A DNA stretch of 40,104 bases from positions 1 through 40,104 of the forward strand of contig CANHQT010000021.1 of NCBI GenBank assembly GCA_947463325.1, given 5' to 3'. How positions within the stretch are numbered: the stretch's first letter is position 1; the number at the start of each line of letters is the position of its first letter. A program made the position numbers and the translations under genes. The notes beneath the pieces are model-generated. The model worked only from the letters and a program-made list of their open reading frames with translations. It was not told where the DNA came from and made no database searches. This DNA is from Sphingomonadaceae bacterium. Its GTDB lineage: Bacteria > Pseudomonadota > Alphaproteobacteria > Sphingomonadales > Sphingomonadaceae. Below, in pieces: positions 24,359 to 32,112 of this stretch.

Positions 24359-25939
24359 ATGATTGGTCGTGCAGTAGTTTCCGCATTGGCAGTGTCTGCC
24401 ATACTGATGCCGACTGGTTCGACCGGGGTGGCACTCGCCTATACGACTCCATTGGTTCGCGAGGGATATTGCCGGCTTCCCGCCGCTATGCCCCGCCTAC
24501 CGGATGAGCGCGTGCGGGAGCAGCAACGGCGCAAGGCGGCAGGCTACAGTAGCCGTGAGGACAGTGACGGCGATGATGGCGACGGGGTTGTTGGGACAGC
24601 CACACGGGTTTCGAGGGAAACCGCGGCCGATGCGTCACTGCCACCTCCACCGCCTCCGCCTCCGCCGCCAGCACCACCTCCTCCTCCTCCCCCACCGCCA
24701 GTTTCTGCGCCGATGGTGGCCACGCCTGCTCCAGCAGCAGGCTCTGAGCCGTCCGTTCCGGCGGATGCTTCAATCGCGGTGGCGGCTTCGCGGGCCGGCC
24801 CGGAACTAGTTTCGCCTGGTCGGCAGTTGCCGCGGCCACAGGCAGGCCTGCTCACCGCCGGCGAGCATGATGATCTTCTCAATCCCGAGCTTTATGCGGA
24901 TTATGTTCGTCGTTCGGATTTGGCGCAGCTTATCCCGGCGCTGCCGCGCGTCGATACAGAGCGCGTTCTCACGGTAGAGGTGCGGGATCAGCAGGGAAGG
25001 GCGGTGCCGTTCGCGCCTGTCATTCTGACCTGCGCCGATGGCAATTCGATCCGCCTCGCGACCCAAGCCGATGGTACGGTTACTTTCTTTCCCGGATTGG
25101 ATCGGCTGAGCAGCCAAGTGACCGTTAGCCTTGACGGGCGGAGCAACACCCAACGCGCCGTCTCCATCGCCGATGGCCCTGGTAATCAGCGTATCGGTAT
25201 CACCACACCGTCACCCGCCGGGGCGATACGCGCGCTCGATTTGATGCTGGTGATCGATACGACCGGGTCAATGGGTGACGAGATCTCCTATCTCCAAAGC
25301 GAATTGCGCACGATCATTGGATCGCTGCAGCAAAGGCATACGACGGTCGATATCCGTATCGGCTTTGTCTTCTATCGTGACGAGCATGATGATTATGTCA
25401 CGCGCACAATTCCTCTCGGCGGCGATATTGCTGCTGCACAGTCCGTTCTTGGGGCGCAGTCCGCCAGCGGTGGTGGCGACTATCCCGAGGCGATGGATCA
25501 GGCGCTGATCCGCGCCGTCAATCAGGAATGGCGGGACGACGCGGTCAAGACGCTGTTGCTGGTTGCCGATGCTCCGCCGCATAATCGCTGGTTCGGAAGG
25601 ACGTGGACTGCGGCAGAAAATGCGCGGCATCGTAGGATTCACATTACGTCCGTTGCGGCTTCTGGCGTCGCTGATGAGGCCGAATATGCGATGCGCGCAA
25701 TGGCCGCGGCTACCCAGTCGCGCTACCTGTTCCTCACGGATGACAGCGGCATTGGCAACCCGCACGCCCCGCCAGCAATCGACTGCTACCTTGTCACCCG
25801 GCTGGATGATTTGCTGCGTCGCGTGATCGATAGCCAGATTTCAGGTCGCCGGATTGAACCGGAGGAGAGCGAGATCATTCGTTCAGTCGGGCAGTATGAT
25901 GCAGGGCGCTGCGTCTTGCCGCCGGATTGGAACAAGTAG
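24359..25939 (+). CDS. Secreted von Willebrand factor A domain protein with polyproline linker
   Basis: 526 residues. The N-terminus (VVSALAVSAILMPTGSTGVALA) looks like a signal peptide. A charged low-complexity stretch leads to a linker of ten prolines, one alanine and nine prolines (residues 95-114). A middle beta-rich domain (~205-280; LTVEVRDQQGRAVPFAPVIL) resembles an Ig-like or carboxypeptidase-regulatory-like fold. The VWA domain begins at LDLMLVIDTTGSMGDEI with a complete MIDAS motif (D300, T302, S304), continuing with VDIRIGFVFYRDEHD, GGGDYPEAMDQAL and TLLLVADAPPHN. Such proteins bind metal and protein partners in the periplasm or at the cell surface; the partner is unknown. A GGGGGAGG ribosome site is 8 bases upstream. 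Two Cys near the C-terminus (IDCYL, GRCVLP) could pair. Confidence 0.85.
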   Translation: MIGRAVVSALAVSAILMPTGSTGVALAYTTPLVREGYCRLPAAMPRLPDERVREQQRRKAAGYSSREDSDGDDGDGVVGTATRVSRETAADASLPPPPPPPPPPAPPPPPPPPPVSAPMVATPAPAAGSEPSVPADASIAVAASRAGPELVSPGRQLPRPQAGLLTAGEHDDLLNPELYADYVRRSDLAQLIPALPRVDTERVLTVEVRDQQGRAVPFAPVILTCADGNSIRLATQADGTVTFFPGLDRLSSQVTVSLDGRSNTQRAVSIADGPGNQRIGITTPSPAGAIRALDLMLVIDTTGSMGDEISYLQSELRTIIGSLQQRHTTVDIRIGFVFYRDEHDDYVTRTIPLGGDIAAAQSVLGAQSASGGGDYPEAMDQALIRAVNQEWRDDAVKTLLLVADAPPHNRWFGRTWTAAENARHRRIHITSVAASGVADEAEYAMRAMAAATQSRYLFLTDDSGIGNPHAPPAIDCYLVTRLDDLLRRVIDSQISGRRIEPEESEIIRSVGQYDAGRCVLPPDWNK

Positions 25940-26042
25940 GATTGAAACGAAACGGACTGGTCTTTTGGCCCCTTGACGGGCGGGCCTGAGGCTCCCCACC
26001 CTCGCGCGTACGTGTAAGGCACAGGGTAGGTCCGTTTTTTCC

Positions 26043-28583
26043 ATGCAGCTTGTCGTTGTTGAATCGCCTGCAAAGGCCAAGACCATCGAGGGATATCTGG
26101 GCCGGGATTTCCGGGTTCTGGCCTCTTACGGGCATATCCGGGACCTTCCGCCCAAGGACGGGTCAGTGAACCCCGATGACGGGTTTGCGATGGCCTGGGA
26201 AACCTATCCCGACAAGGTCAAGCGGCTCAAGGAAATCGCCGATGCTGCGAAGGGTGCCGAACGGTTGATCCTCGCCACCGACCCTGACCGTGAGGGTGAG
26301 GCCATCAGCTGGCATATCCAGGAAGTGCTACGTCAGAAAAAGGCGCTCCCCGCGAAGGTTGACCGCGTCACTTTCAACGCCATCACCAAGGCAGCGGTTA
26401 CTGATGCGATGGCGCGCCCACGTGCTTTGGATGATGATCTGATTGATGCCTATCGCGCCCGTCGCGCATTGGATTATCTCGTCGGATTCACACTTTCACC
26501 GGTTTTGTGGCGGAAGTTGCCCGGTGCAAAATCGGCGGGGCGGGTTCAGTCAGTAGCCCTACGTCTGATCGTGGATCGCGAGCGTGAAATTGAGGCGTTC
26601 CGCGCGCAGGAATATTGGTCTGTCACCGCACGGATGGAACAAGGCGGCACAGCCTTCCTCGCTCGCCTCGTCCGGCTCGACGGGCAAAAGATCGACCGGA
26701 TGTCGCTGGGCAATGAAGGCAGCGCTGCTGCCGCCAAGGCCGCGGTCGAAACGGGGCGCTTCACGGTTGAATCGGTGGAAGTCAAACCCGCCACACGCAA
26801 TCCACCGCCACCTTTCACCACCAGTTCGCTTCAGCAGGAAGCCGCACGCAAGCTGGGCTTTTCCGCGAGCCACACCATGCGGGTGGCGCAGGGCCTCTAT
26901 GAGGATGGCCTCATCACTTACATGCGTACTGATGGTGTACAAATGGACGGTAGCGCTATTGCCGCCGCCCGCAAGGCGATCGCCGATAGGTACCGCGATG
27001 GCGGTGCCTATCTCCCCGACAGGCCGCGTCAGTATCAGACCAAGGCCAAAAATGCACAGGAAGCGCATGAGGCGATCCGCCCGACTGATTTCGGCCGCGA
27101 TCGGGCTGGCTCCGGCGATCATGCGCGGCTCTACGACTTGATCTGGAAGCGCGCGCTGGCGAGCCAGATGGCATCCGCACAGCTGGAGCGTACCGCAGTC
27201 GAATTGGTCGATGGCACGGGTCGCACAGCGCTGCGCGCTACGGGGCAGGTAGTCCGATTCCCCGGTTATCTCGCGCTTTATGAGGAAGGTCGTGATGAAA
27301 GCAGCGCACCTGTGCGTGACGGCGAAGAAGACGATACACGTATCTTGCCGTCGATGGCCCGGGGCGATCTTCCCGCGATGTTGGGTGTCGATGCCGAGCA
27401 ACATTTCACCCAAGCGCCTCCCCGTTTTTCAGAGGCCAGCCTGGTCAAGCGGCTTGAAGAACTCGGGATTGGCCGTCCTTCGACCTACGCCTCGATCCTG
27501 CAGGTCTTAAAGGATCGAGCCTATGTCCGGTTGGAGAAAAATCGCTTTTATCCTGAGGAAAGCGGGCGGTTGCTAACCGCCTTTCTCGAGCGCTTTTTCG
27601 AGCGCTATGTGAGCTATGATTTCACTGCCGGCTTGGAAGACGAGTTAGACGATATCTCCGGTGGTCGTGCGCAGTGGCAGGCTGTCCTCGAGGCATTTTG
27701 GCGCGATTTCAGGCCGCGCACCGCTGAGGTGATGGAACAGAAACCGTCGGACGTCACAGCGGCACTGGATGCATTTCTTGGGCCTTGGCTGTTCCCAGAT
27801 AAGGGCGATGGCGGCGATCCGCGCATCTGCCCGAAATGCGGGGAGGGTAGGCTGTCGCTCCGAGGCGGGCGCTTTGGTAGCTTTGTCGCCTGTTCCAACT
27901 ATCCCGAATGCAAATATACCCGTCGCTTCGGACAGGGGGGAAGTGAGGACAGTGACGGTGGAGACGATGTGCTGGGCACGGATCCCGTGAGCAGCCTCGA
28001 AGTCGTGCGCAAGGCAGGCCGATTTGGACCCTATATCCAGCTCGGTGATGGGAAGGACGCGAAACGAAGTTCCATTCCCAGCGATATCGCAGGCGATCTG
28101 GATCTTGACCTTGCCCTGCGGTTGCTGGCGCTCCCACGCAGCGTTGGGCATCACCCCGAGACTGGTGAAGAAATTCTAGCTGGTTTAGGGCGTTACGGCC
28201 CCTATTTGCTGCACCAGGGCAAGTACACCAAGCTGACTTCGACCGCGGACGTTCTCGAAATCGGCATGAATGCTGCGGTGACGCGCATCGCTGGAGGTGG
28301 CGCGCGCGGCGGTCGACAGGCCAAGGCGACAGGGCGTGAACTTGGTGAGCATCCCCAATCCGGCATTATGATCAAGCTGCTCGACGGGCGTTTCGGCCCT
28401 TATGTCAGTGACGGCAACACGCATGCGACGCTGCCAAAAAGCGCGGACAAGGATGCCATATCACTCGATGAGGCCGTTGCTTTGATCGACGCCAAGATCG
28501 CAAAGGGTGGTGGGAAACCGAAAGCAAAGGCACGGCGCGCAGCGCCGAAACCGAAGGCGAAGCGGCCGACCAAAAAAGCGTAG
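26043..28583 (+). CDS. topA: DNA topoisomerase I
   Basis: Type IA topoisomerase that relaxes negative supercoils. 846 residues. The TOPRIM domain has VVVESPAKAKTIEGYLG and ATDPDREGEAISWH; the cleavage domain has GLITYMRTDG with the active-site Tyr at residue 293. RAYVRLEKNRFYPEESGRLLTAFLERFF and KRLEELGIGRPSTYASIL follow. One four-Cys zinc finger (CPKCGEGRL...CSNYPEC) and further topoisomerase C-terminal repeats (GRFGPYIQLGDG, GRYGPYLLHQGKYT, GRFGPYVSDG) lead to a Lys/Ala/Pro-rich DNA-binding tail. The start codon has no obvious Shine-Dalgarno; a T6 run ends two bases before it. Confidence 0.97.
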   Translation: MQLVVVESPAKAKTIEGYLGRDFRVLASYGHIRDLPPKDGSVNPDDGFAMAWETYPDKVKRLKEIADAAKGAERLILATDPDREGEAISWHIQEVLRQKKALPAKVDRVTFNAITKAAVTDAMARPRALDDDLIDAYRARRALDYLVGFTLSPVLWRKLPGAKSAGRVQSVALRLIVDREREIEAFRAQEYWSVTARMEQGGTAFLARLVRLDGQKIDRMSLGNEGSAAAAKAAVETGRFTVESVEVKPATRNPPPPFTTSSLQQEAARKLGFSASHTMRVAQGLYEDGLITYMRTDGVQMDGSAIAAARKAIADRYRDGGAYLPDRPRQYQTKAKNAQEAHEAIRPTDFGRDRAGSGDHARLYDLIWKRALASQMASAQLERTAVELVDGTGRTALRATGQVVRFPGYLALYEEGRDESSAPVRDGEEDDTRILPSMARGDLPAMLGVDAEQHFTQAPPRFSEASLVKRLEELGIGRPSTYASILQVLKDRAYVRLEKNRFYPEESGRLLTAFLERFFERYVSYDFTAGLEDELDDISGGRAQWQAVLEAFWRDFRPRTAEVMEQKPSDVTAALDAFLGPWLFPDKGDGGDPRICPKCGEGRLSLRGGRFGSFVACSNYPECKYTRRFGQGGSEDSDGGDDVLGTDPVSSLEVVRKAGRFGPYIQLGDGKDAKRSSIPSDIAGDLDLDLALRLLALPRSVGHHPETGEEILAGLGRYGPYLLHQGKYTKLTSTADVLEIGMNAAVTRIAGGGARGGRQAKATGRELGEHPQSGIMIKLLDGRFGPYVSDGNTHATLPKSADKDAISLDEAVALIDAKIAKGGGKPKAKARRAAPKPKAKRPTKKA

Positions 28584-28667
28584 ACGAACGCGCAACCCCG
28601 GTTAAACTGCTCTCCGGGAACTGATCCTCCGGCGCGGACCGCAGGACGGTTGGAGGGAGAGTGGTAT

Positions 28668-30779
28668 ATGAAGCGCTCTGGCGTGGTCCTGGCGGCATTG
28701 ATGCTGCTGGCTGGTTGCTCAGGTGGAAATGATGGTCGCGTTGTAGATGATGCGCGGCTGCTCGCTGCGGCTGAGGAGAGCGGCAACTGGCTCACCCACG
28801 GCGGCACCTATGAGGAGCAACGCTTCAGCCGGCTCGATGCCATAACTGCTGATAATGTTGATGGCCTCGGTCTGGCATGGAGCCACGAGTTCGACACCAA
28901 TCGCGGACAGGAAGCCACGCCGATCGTCGTTGACGGAACGCTTTATACCACCAGCGCCTGGAGCAAAGTGTTTGCCTTCGACGCGGCAACTGGGGAGCTC
29001 AAGTGGAGCTTTGACCCGGAAGTGCCGGGAGAAGCAGGGTTTAATGCTTGCTGTGACGTGGTGAATCGCGGCGTCGCGGTCTATGAAGGCAAAGTCTATT
29101 TCGGCACTCTCGACGGTCGATTGATCGCGCTGGACGCTGACAGCGGAGAGCAGGTCTGGTCGGTCGTCACGGTCGATCAATCCAAACCCTATACGATTAC
29201 CGGTGCACCACGCGTGGTGAAGGGCCGTGTTCTGATCGGCAATGGTGGTGCGGAATATGGCGTGCGTGGGTATGTTTCGGCCTATGATGCCGATGACGGC
29301 AGTTTGGCCTGGCGCTTTTACACAGTACCGCCGGGTCCCGGCGCTCCCCCGGATGGAGCGGCATCCGACAGTGTAATCGAGCGGGCCCGTGCGACCTGGT
29401 CAGGCGACTGGAGCCGCTTCGGTGGTGGCGGCACGGTTTGGGACGCGATTGTCTATGACGCTGCTTTTGATCAGGTGCTGATCGGTGTCGGCAATGGCTC
29501 GCCCTGGAACCACCAGGTCCGCTCCGAAGGCCGCGGTGACAATCTGTTTATCTCCTCGGTTGTCGCACTCGACGCAGATACAGGTCAGTATAAGTGGCAT
29601 TATCAAGGAACCCCGGGTGAAACCTGGGATTTCACCCAAACCCAACCGATCATTCTCGCTGATCTCACGATCGGGGGCAGCCCCCGCAAGGTGATGATGC
29701 AGGCGCCGAAGAATGGCTTTTTCTACGTCATCGACCGCAGCAACGGCCAACTGGTTTCAGCGGAAAATTTTGTGCCCACGAACTGGGCAACCGGGATCGA
29801 TATGGCGACCGGGCGACCGATCGAGGCACCGAATGCCCGCTACACCAATGGCCCTTTCCTTGCGATGCCATCAGCGCTTGGAGCGCACAATTGGCATCCG
29901 ATGGCCTTCAGCCCGGTAACTGGGCTCGTCTACTTGCCCGCGCAGGAAGTGCCGATGGCCTATGCCAATGACGCAAATTTCCAAGGGCGCGAGGGTGGCT
30001 GGAACCCGGCAATCGATTTCCTGGCCAACCCAGTACCGGATGACCCCGCACAGTTCCGCGCCATTCGCGCCATGCTGAAGGGGCAGCTGATTGCATGGGA
30101 TCCTGTTCGCCAGCGAGAGGTGTGGCGCGTTCAATATGACGGTCCGTGGAATGGCGGGGTACTCGCCACTGCGGGCAATCTCGTATTCCAAGGCAATGCA
30201 CGCGGGCAGTTTCAAGCCTTTGCCGCTGACACAGGGCGAAAGCTGTGGAGCTTTGAGGCCGGAACAGGGATCATCGCGCCGCCGATCAGCTACAGTGTCG
30301 ATGGCGTCCAATATGTAGCGATTATGGCTGGCTATGGCGGTGCTTATCCACTGTCGTCCTCTTTTGTGGACAATCCTCGCCCGATGCCGAACGGTCGCCT
30401 TTTGGTCTTCCGCCTCGGCGGCGATACGCCTTACAGTGTCGAACAGATGCCCAATCCGCCGGCAGTCGAGGTCACTACTCGGTTCACTGCAGCGCAGGTT
30501 GAGCGCGGCATGCGCCTTTACGAATCGACCTGCAGCGTTTGCCATGGCCCGGCGGCCATCTCCTCTGGCGTCCTGCCCGATCTGCGTCGGCGGCCGAGCC
30601 TCGCTGACGCTGACAGCTGGAACGCGGTCGTGATCGACGGCATACTCAAGGACCGCGGCATGCGCAGTTTCTCGCGGTGGATGACCGCAGAAGATGCCGA
30701 GGCCGTGCGTGCCTATGTCGCGGGAAGGGCTGCCGTTTTGCGGCAGCAAGAGGGTGGCGGCAGCGCTGAGAGACGGTGA
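28668..30779 (+). CDS. PQQ-dependent quinohaemoprotein alcohol dehydrogenase, lipoprotein-anchored
   Basis: 703 residues. An 8-bladed propeller oxidises an alcohol with pyrroloquinoline quinone, and a C-terminal cytochrome c domain takes the electrons. Propeller features include WLTHGGTYEEQRFSRLDAI, the vicinal Cys pair ACCDVVNRG expected over PQQ, GETWDFTQTQPIILAD with the catalytic-type Asp, and many W-docking repeats (e.g. LKWSFD, LAWRFY, KLWSFEAGTG). DFT lacks the second Asp seen in lanthanide-type enzymes, so a Ca2+ enzyme is inferred. The haem motif CSVCH is near residue 625, with MRSFSRW carrying a possible axial Met. The N-terminus MKRSGVVLAALMLLAGCSGG is a lipobox (LAGC). ATG 28668 follows GGAGGGAG. 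No PQQ biosynthesis gene is in the window; substrate unknown. Confidence 0.92.
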   Translation: MKRSGVVLAALMLLAGCSGGNDGRVVDDARLLAAAEESGNWLTHGGTYEEQRFSRLDAITADNVDGLGLAWSHEFDTNRGQEATPIVVDGTLYTTSAWSKVFAFDAATGELKWSFDPEVPGEAGFNACCDVVNRGVAVYEGKVYFGTLDGRLIALDADSGEQVWSVVTVDQSKPYTITGAPRVVKGRVLIGNGGAEYGVRGYVSAYDADDGSLAWRFYTVPPGPGAPPDGAASDSVIERARATWSGDWSRFGGGGTVWDAIVYDAAFDQVLIGVGNGSPWNHQVRSEGRGDNLFISSVVALDADTGQYKWHYQGTPGETWDFTQTQPIILADLTIGGSPRKVMMQAPKNGFFYVIDRSNGQLVSAENFVPTNWATGIDMATGRPIEAPNARYTNGPFLAMPSALGAHNWHPMAFSPVTGLVYLPAQEVPMAYANDANFQGREGGWNPAIDFLANPVPDDPAQFRAIRAMLKGQLIAWDPVRQREVWRVQYDGPWNGGVLATAGNLVFQGNARGQFQAFAADTGRKLWSFEAGTGIIAPPISYSVDGVQYVAIMAGYGGAYPLSSSFVDNPRPMPNGRLLVFRLGGDTPYSVEQMPNPPAVEVTTRFTAAQVERGMRLYESTCSVCHGPAAISSGVLPDLRRRPSLADADSWNAVVIDGILKDRGMRSFSRWMTAEDAEAVRAYVAGRAAVLRQQEGGGSAERR
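30729..30747. repeat. Stem-loop at the end of the alcohol dehydrogenase gene
   Basis: GCTGCCG (30729-30735) and CGGCAGC (30741-30747) form a 7-bp GC-rich stem with a 5-base loop inside the last codons of the dehydrogenase. It is 35 bases past the tRNA-Lys 3' end on the minus strand, so it might help end tRNA transcription. There is no T-run on either side. Confidence 0.3.
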
Positions 30780-30781
30780 GG

Positions 30782-30857
30782 TGGTGAGCCCTGCTGGGTT
30801 CGAACCAGCGACCTACTGATTAAAAGTCAGTTGCTCTACCGACTGAGCTAAGGGCCC
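30782..30857 (-). tRNA. tRNA-Lys (anticodon TTT)
   Basis: A complete 76-base cloverleaf. Acceptor arms GGGCCCT and AGGGCTC pair with one G-U; the D-arm is GCTC/GAGC; the anticodon arm is ACTGA-CTTTTAA-TCAGT with TTT at 30824-30822; the T-arm is GCTGG-TTCGAAC-CCAGC. Discriminator A73 and an encoded CCA end the gene. The CCA is only two bases from the stop of the alcohol dehydrogenase on the other strand. Confidence 0.97.
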
Positions 30858-30876
30858 GCGCGGACGCGATGGCCGC

Positions 30877-30905
30877 CCGATAAGGCGATGGGCGGGCGCG
30901 GTCAA
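30877..30905 (-). promoter_or_regulatory. Candidate promoter of tRNA-Lys
   Basis: On the minus strand TTGACC (30905-30900) and TATCGG (30882-30877) are spaced by exactly 17 bases, followed by a GC-rich discriminator and the tRNA 5' end about 19 bases after the -10. The -35 box overlaps the stop codon of folK. Good -35 match, moderate -10 match. Confidence 0.55.
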
Positions 30906-31390
30906 CGCTTGCGGAGATACCAGGCTATTTGTCTGACATTTCTGCCCGTCAACGGATCGCGCCAGAGCGGGGCGATAGCCACCAGTGGCTCTGTCACAAA
31001 CCTTCGTTGGTGCCATGCGCGATGCGGAATAGTCAGTGCCCGTTGGTTTACGCGCCCGCCGCCCCACAGGATGATGTCCAAATCAAGCGGGCGGTCGCCC
31101 CAACGGCGCCCTGCCTTTCGACCGAAGTCGCTTTCGATAGCCTTTAATGCGCGCAACAACTCGTTCGGCTCAAGCTCTGTTTCGATGAGTGCCGCCGCAT
31201 TCCCAAAGCGCCGCCGTGCCGGGCCGATCGGCGCGGTGTTGAGAATAGCGCTGCGTTTGACCAGCGTGATGCCTTGGGTTTGAATAGCTTCCAGCGCAGC
31301 GGCGATGATGTCCTCGGCCTTGCGTATTCCGCGAGCGGCCCGGTTGGTCCCTATGGCGAGGGCATAACGATGGCGGGTTGCGTCAGTCAC
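30902..31390 (-). CDS. folK: 2-amino-4-hydroxy-6-hydroxymethyldihydropteridine pyrophosphokinase
   Basis: HPPK, the pyrophosphoryl transfer step of folate synthesis. 162 residues from GTG 31390. The family signatures are ALAIGTNRA at the N-terminus, FGNAAALIETELEPNELLRALKAIESDFGR, RWGDRPLDLDIILWG (metal-binding Asp pair) and IPHRAWHQRRFVTEPLVAIAP. A GGGG lies close to the GTG; no ATG is available nearby. It is divergent from the family-5 UDG, with 26 bases between starts, so their promoters must overlap each other's coding or leader sequence. Immediately downstream on the same strand is the tRNA-Lys gene. Confidence 0.94.
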   Translation of the reverse strand: MTDATRHRYALAIGTNRAARGIRKAEDIIAAALEAIQTQGITLVKRSAILNTAPIGPARRRFGNAAALIETELEPNELLRALKAIESDFGRKAGRRWGDRPLDLDIILWGGGRVNQRALTIPHRAWHQRRFVTEPLVAIAPLWRDPLTGRNVRQIAWYLRKR

Positions 31391-31416
31391 GTCCCCGCGC
31401 CTATCGCTGGCGCGCG

Positions 31417-32106
31417 ATGGATGCCAGCCCCCACCACCTTCCTTATCCCGCCGCGGACAGCCCCGTTCCTGAACATGAGCCGCCGCAGGATTGCCAATTG
31501 TGCCCGCGGCTCGTGGCCTTCCGCGAGGAATTGCGGGTTGAGCACCCGACGTGGTGGAATGCGCCTGTACCGGCCCTTGGTGATCGTGAAGCTTGGCTAG
31601 GCATCATCGGGCTGGCACCCGGCAAGCATGGCGCAAACCGGACTGGTAGGCCGTTCACAGGCGATTTCGCTGGTGACCTCTTGTTTGCAACGCTCGGGAA
31701 GTTCGGCCTGACCGATGGGGTTTACCGCGCTGATGCGCGCGATGGTGTCCAGCTAAAAGGCGTGGCCATCATCAACAGTGTCAAATGTCTTCCGCCGGCG
31801 AATAAACCTCTTCCGGAGGAAATCCGAAACTGCTCCGTCTTTTTTGAGGCGCAGCGGAAGGAGCTTCGCCAAATGCGCGTGATGATCGCGCTTGGCCAGA
31901 TCGCGCATAGCGCTGCCATCAGGGCGGTCGGGGGTAAGCAGGCCGATTACAAGTTTGGCCACCTTGCCGAGCATCGCCTACCGGACGGCCGTATCCTCAT
32001 CGATAGCTATCACTGCTCCCGCTACAACCAGAATACAGGGCGCCTGACCAACGCCATGTTTGAAGCGGTTTTTGCGAGAGCACTCACGTTGCGGGATGCA
32101 GACTGA
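31417..32106 (+). CDS. Family-5 uracil-DNA glycosylase (UDGb)
   Basis: Single-domain uracil-DNA glycosylase of the thermostable-type superfamily, 229 residues from ATG 31417. It shows the family-5 motif A: IGLAPGKHGANRTGRPFTGDFAGDLLFATL, in which the acidic residue of the family-4 GEAPG motif is replaced by Leu as expected. [4Fe-4S] ligand Cys are seen in CQLCP near the N-terminus, in VKCLPPANKP and in RNCSVFF. Motif B near the C-terminus is DSYHCSRYNQNTGRLT. UDGb enzymes remove uracil, hypoxanthine and related lesions. Unlike the gene at 3361-4134 all key residues are present. A TTG-initiated extension to 31378 would overlap folK and is not needed. Confidence 0.92.
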   Translation: MDASPHHLPYPAADSPVPEHEPPQDCQLCPRLVAFREELRVEHPTWWNAPVPALGDREAWLGIIGLAPGKHGANRTGRPFTGDFAGDLLFATLGKFGLTDGVYRADARDGVQLKGVAIINSVKCLPPANKPLPEEIRNCSVFFEAQRKELRQMRVMIALGQIAHSAAIRAVGGKQADYKFGHLAEHRLPDGRILIDSYHCSRYNQNTGRLTNAMFEAVFARALTLRDAD

Positions 32107-32112
32107 CTGGGA

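Noticed and set aside
26559-27413. 284-codon minus-strand frame inside topA
   Set aside because: Antisense shadow; topA is intact and conserved across the region.
29871-30749. 292-codon minus-strand frame inside the alcohol dehydrogenase gene
   Set aside because: Antisense to the conserved propeller and cytochrome c domains; no independent motifs.
31378-31416. TTG start extending the family-5 UDG
   Set aside because: The added residues overlap folK on the other strand, are Arg-rich and are not part of the family.
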